Positions 26,171-26,624 of a DNA stretch of 26,624 bases are shown here, piece after piece. The notes below the pieces were generated by a model. It saw nothing but the letters and a program-made list of their open reading frames with translations, was not told the origin of the DNA and searched no databases. Location: the NCBI GenBank assembly GCA_012295275.1, contig CM022674.1:15716300-15742923 (forward strand), in the 5' to 3' direction. Each line of letters opens with the position of its first letter. Position 1 is the first letter of the stretch. This DNA is from Chrysomallon squamiferum. Its lineage: Eukaryota; Mollusca; Gastropoda; Neomphalida; Peltospiridae. The position numbers and the translations under genes are program-made.

Positions 26171-26393
26171 GTTTAAGAAGTCACATATTTGCTGTTTCAG
26201 TTACTGGAAAAATGAGAGGGTTTTCACACCATTCCCCCAATGATGACATTTATGACAGACGCCTAACAGCCCCATCACTGATGTCTGTTAGGTACCGGGA
26301 TTATGAACCAGGATGGAAAGTGTCCAAGAAAAGTCAGCTGCCTGTTTTAGAGAATGCTGTTATGTCTATTGACACGATTAAAATGAGACAGAG
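12476..26393 (+). CDS. Mannose-6-phosphate-receptor-homology (MRH) type I membrane protein, 3' partial
   Basis: Probably a sorting lectin of the Golgi-endosome route, like the cation-dependent M6P receptor. Exons: 12476-12729, about 13697-13799, 14430-14506, 15818-15923, 18957-19020, 25677-25814, 26201-26393 (continues). Order of parts: signal peptide; GSCKLVIS and [50 protein letters not shown] and [18 protein letters not shown]; hydrophobic [17 protein letters not shown]; a tail with YYKL. The R of QQR, E of IIED and Y of VYW sit where the family's sugar-binding R, E, Y are expected. Joins 3-4, 4-5, 5-6 and 6-7 agree in phase; joins 1-2 and 2-3 are each off by a base, so an exon or a correct border is missing there. 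A Ty3/gypsy-type element lies in intron 5. Confidence 0.6.
13126..13308. repeat. Imperfect ATC/ATT trinucleotide-rich DNA
   Basis: Cryptic trinucleotide repeats (atcatc, attatt, cagcag). The open frame across it (His/Tyr/Asn-rich) is taken as a product of the repeat, not a gene. Confidence 0.6.
13603..13678. repeat. (TC)n microsatellite
   Basis: About 38 TC units ending just before the acceptor of the next MRH exon (tttcacag, 13696). It could act as, or disturb, the polypyrimidine tract. Confidence 0.95.
13697..13799 (+). CDS. MRH gene, exon 2 (borders uncertain)
   Basis: Candidate acceptors tttcacag (13696) and tttacag (13723); candidate donor gtatgg at 13800, with other GT sites upstream. 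In the frame [18 protein letters not shown] it gives the Y-x-Y-x-F-x-x-C core of MRH domains and two N-glycosylation sequons (NYT, NMS). This frame needs phase 1 in, but exon 1 ends in phase 2, and its end does not fit exon 3. A short missing exon, an indel, or a different border is likely. Confidence 0.5.
13958..14002. repeat. (CT)n microsatellite and long pyrimidine-rich tract
   Basis: A pure CT run followed to about 14290 by irregular C/T-rich DNA (tttctttctccc and similar). Leu/Ser/Phe-rich open frames here are repeat artefacts. Confidence 0.9.
14430..14506 (+). CDS. MRH gene, exon 3
   Basis: Acceptor ggtttgcag at 14429, donor gtactt at 14507; 77 nt, phase 0 in and 2 out. It encodes [19 protein letters not shown] followed by LVFTADK, with sequons NHT and NST. 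Composition differs sharply from the flanks. The outgoing AA completes a Lys codon with the first base of exon 4 (15818), which supports both borders. Confidence 0.6.
14731..14800. repeat. (ATA)n-(AGA)n microsatellite
   Basis: A run of AAT/ATA triplets passes into about 15 AGA/AAG triplets. The poly-Arg frame across it is an artefact. Confidence 0.95.
15658..15711. repeat. (CA)n microsatellite
   Basis: About 25 CA units upstream of MRH exon 4. The duplicated copy of this region (about 16545-16568) has only a short CA run. Confidence 0.95.
15818..15923 (+). CDS. MRH gene, exon 4
   Basis: T-rich acceptor ending ttttag at 15817, phase 2 in. It encodes [19 protein letters not shown], then [12 protein letters not shown]. 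This matches the R-x-x-x-I-x-x-x-C and following acidic segment of MRH/M6P-receptor domains. The likely donor is gtgcta at 15924 (phase 0); the alternative is at 15927, where unit 2 has gtatgt but this copy has ctatgt. Confidence 0.65.
16205..16860 (+). repeat. Local tandem duplication, unit 2
   Basis: Diverged second copy of 15240-16020 with many small deletions. See unit 1 for the shared anchors. Confidence 0.85.
16667..16753 (+). pseudogene. Decayed duplicate of MRH exon 4
   Basis: Acceptor tttacag at 16666. Reads [14 protein letters not shown], then [12 protein letters not shown], clearly related to exon 4. It lacks the codons for the QQRKTII part (about 22 nt) and its length breaks the frame into exon 5. 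It keeps a better donor (gtatgt) than exon 4. It could not replace exon 4 without loss of the binding Arg. Confidence 0.7.
16860..18950. other. Intron 4 of the MRH gene, nothing further recognised
   Basis: AT-rich DNA with a purine-rich stretch (about 17155-17275), short (TATC) repeats near 18080-18110 and scattered A/T runs. A GC-richer patch at about 18360-18600 with AATAAA near 18511 looks different from its surroundings and may be an old repeat. No exon was found by motif. Confidence 0.5.
18957..19020 (+). CDS. MRH gene, exon 5 (end of MRH domain)
   Basis: Acceptor tttgtag at 18956, donor gtatga at 19021; 64 nt, phase 0 in and 1 out, exactly fitting exon 4 and the membrane exon. It encodes [20 protein letters not shown]. 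The spacing Y-W-x-x-x-F-x-T-x-x-C is the usual closing motif of MRH domains. Another reading frame is also open, so transcript proof is needed. Confidence 0.5.
19463..19490 (+). other. PBS-like sequence (possible retroelement primer site)
   Basis: A CA end (tgctaca) is followed by tttggagccgacgtaggga. The ccgacgt core resembles the complement of the tRNA-Trp 3' end used by some Ty3/gypsy elements. It lies about 640 nt before the gag start. No paired LTR was found, so this is weak. Confidence 0.2.
20124..21240 (+). pseudogene. Degenerate gag with CCHC zinc knuckle
   Basis: ATG 20124 opens a gag-like frame that is soon broken. Frame changes or stops recur (for example TAA about 20331, TGATAG about 20540, TAA about 20602). 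The 3' part keeps one CCHC knuckle, [14 protein letters not shown], coded at 21070-21111. Its role in the element is nucleic-acid binding and particle formation. Not translatable as one protein. Confidence 0.75.
21241..21640 (+). pseudogene. Degenerate retropepsin region
   Basis: The aspartic protease active-site motif DTGST is coded at 21296-21310, and an LLGTNVL-type segment follows at about 21525-21550, the normal order and spacing for a retroviral-type protease. The frame is interrupted between them. Confidence 0.65.
22080..22920 (+). pseudogene. Degenerate reverse transcriptase
   Basis: The main open stretch is 22222-22680. RT motifs in order: [41 protein letters not shown] with the catalytic Asp of motif A at 22453-22455, and YLDD (motif C) at 22642-22653. 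A frame change near 22505 and a return near 22575 destroy the block between motifs A and C although both active-site motifs remain. The frame then shifts near 22680, and a connection-type segment [20 protein letters not shown] follows from 22892. Confidence 0.88.
23090..23500 (+). pseudogene. Degenerate RNase H domain
   Basis: Family-typical pieces occur in more than one frame: [13 protein letters not shown]-like coding near 23110-23150, [15 protein letters not shown] near 23190-23235, LTDN near 23315, and the closing [19 protein letters not shown] (about 23415-23475). Small indels separate them. Confidence 0.75.
23740..24498 (+). pseudogene. Degenerate integrase (H2C2 zinc domain + DDE core)
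   Basis: Residues 45-83 of the open stretch give the H2C2 zinc site ([12 protein letters not shown], then NCNRC). The catalytic core has MDF with Asp 111 (24070) and HSDQG with Asp 170 (24247). Just after TTPYH the frame shifts (about 24335), so the segment with the third catalytic residue (Glu) is out of frame. C-terminal integrase-like coding ([14 protein letters not shown] and a GPY-type end) continues in pieces to about 24880. Confidence 0.85.
24500..25015 (+). pseudogene. Broken 3' end of pol
   Basis: Fragments in several frames with the character of the integrase C-terminal domain (FGREP near 24501, a DRW segment near 24760). The reading is finally lost before 25015. No further gene is seen between here and 25677. 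Confidence 0.55.
25466..25676 (+). repeat. Two-unit tandem repeat abutting the membrane exon acceptor
   Basis: About 25466-25571 and 25580-25670 share 'ataacaagcat' / 'atgacaagcat', 'ctgtag/ctgcag', 'actaatgaga', 'tgccat' and 'taattaa...taatttaaat'. Unit 2 runs directly into the acceptor ttttttgcag. Confidence 0.7.
25677..25814 (+). CDS. MRH gene, exon 6 (transmembrane segment)
   Basis: Acceptor ttttgcag at 25676, donor gtgaga at 25815; 138 nt, phase 1 in and 1 out. It encodes [10 protein letters not shown], a hydrophobic [18 protein letters not shown], then basic RFLCYLSR and FYYKLP. One membrane pass with a basic stop on the cytosolic side gives type I topology. YYKL fits a Y-x-x-hydrophobic adaptor sorting signal. 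Confidence 0.7.
25855..26060 (+). repeat. Two-unit tandem repeat in intron 6
   Basis: Two copies of about 100-115 nt share 'aagaact', 'ttctgagtt', 'acatttt/acattta' and an exact 'cttccaatctttattaata'. Confidence 0.8.
26131..26165. repeat. (TA)n microsatellite
   Basis: A pure TA run of about 35 nt just before the last exon. Confidence 0.95.
26201..26393 (+). CDS. MRH gene, exon 7 (cytoplasmic tail, continues)
   Basis: Acceptor ctgtttcag at 26200, donor gtgagc at 26394; phase 1 in and 2 out, open throughout. It encodes a polar tail: [40 protein letters not shown] and [11 protein letters not shown]. Ser/Tyr-rich with acidic patches; no known domain recognised. The protein goes on beyond the window. 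Confidence 0.7.
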
Positions 26394-26624
26394 GTGAGCT
26401 ACTGCCATGGTGAATTTACAAATGCAGATATAGGATTCGTATTTTTATTTCTTTTCCTTTTTAATTATTTTTTTACATACATATATATATTTTATTTATA
26501 TTTATTAATTAGATATTTAAGGAAACATTTTTTGATTAAAGTTGTGGATTAGTAAAGATTTTCTCTCAATCAAATTTTGATCAGCCTTTGCACCATTTTC
26601 AACTTGAAATCATGTGAGGTATTT

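Overview
The window is animal nuclear DNA. It has multi-exon genes with GT/AG introns, strongly AT-rich non-coding DNA and many long microsatellites. A fibrinogen-related-domain (FReD) gene pair, a mannose-6-phosphate-receptor-type gene and a Ty3/gypsy-type element together suggest a mollusc or other lophotrochozoan. That taxonomic call is inference; no sequence here fixes the species.

Region 1 (1-9.2 kb) is a tandem segmental duplication of a PAN/apple-like plus fibrinogen-C-terminal (FReD) gene, about 5-5.8 kb per unit, all on the + strand. Copy 1 enters the window inside its first visible exon (1-84), is interrupted by a 200-N assembly gap (1425-1624) and ends in a decayed last exon. That exon has a one-base deletion, a nonsense codon and a lost conserved cysteine. 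Copy 2 (4354-6909) has all five exons with consistent splice phases (4371-4659, 4902-5038, 5351-5447, 5800-5964, 6644-6909) and the conserved FReD cysteines. Its only defect is an apparent one-base slip in a T8 run between a signal peptide and the PAN-like region. The most unusual structure is that both genes have minisatellites seeded from exon edges. A ~48-51 bp array before exon 2 repeats the acceptor plus the first codons of exon 2, and in copy 2 it is one open frame. A 40-bp array after exon 5 repeats the last codons and the stop region.

Region 2 (9.2-12.3 kb) is mostly repeats. It contains a short, coding-looking but frame-broken segment (9306-9674) that I could not identify.

Region 3 (12.4-26.4 kb) is one long + strand gene that I assembled from small exons by splice phase and motif. 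It reads as a type I membrane protein with a mannose-6-phosphate-receptor-homology (MRH) lumenal domain, resembling the cation-dependent M6P receptor. Its parts are a signal peptide, an MRH domain over exons at 12.5, 13.7, 14.4, 15.8 and 18.96 kb, a transmembrane exon at 25.68 kb and a cytoplasmic-tail exon at 26.2 kb that runs on beyond the window. The 15.8-kb exon has a decayed tandem copy at 16.67 kb. The 6.6-kb intron between the last MRH exon and the membrane exon holds a same-strand, heavily frameshifted Ty3/gypsy-type retroelement (about 20.1-25.0 kb; gag, protease, RT, RNase H, integrase in that order).

I found no tRNA, rRNA, CRISPR or bacterial-type operon. Exon boundaries rest on reading splice signals and phase by eye, without transcript support.
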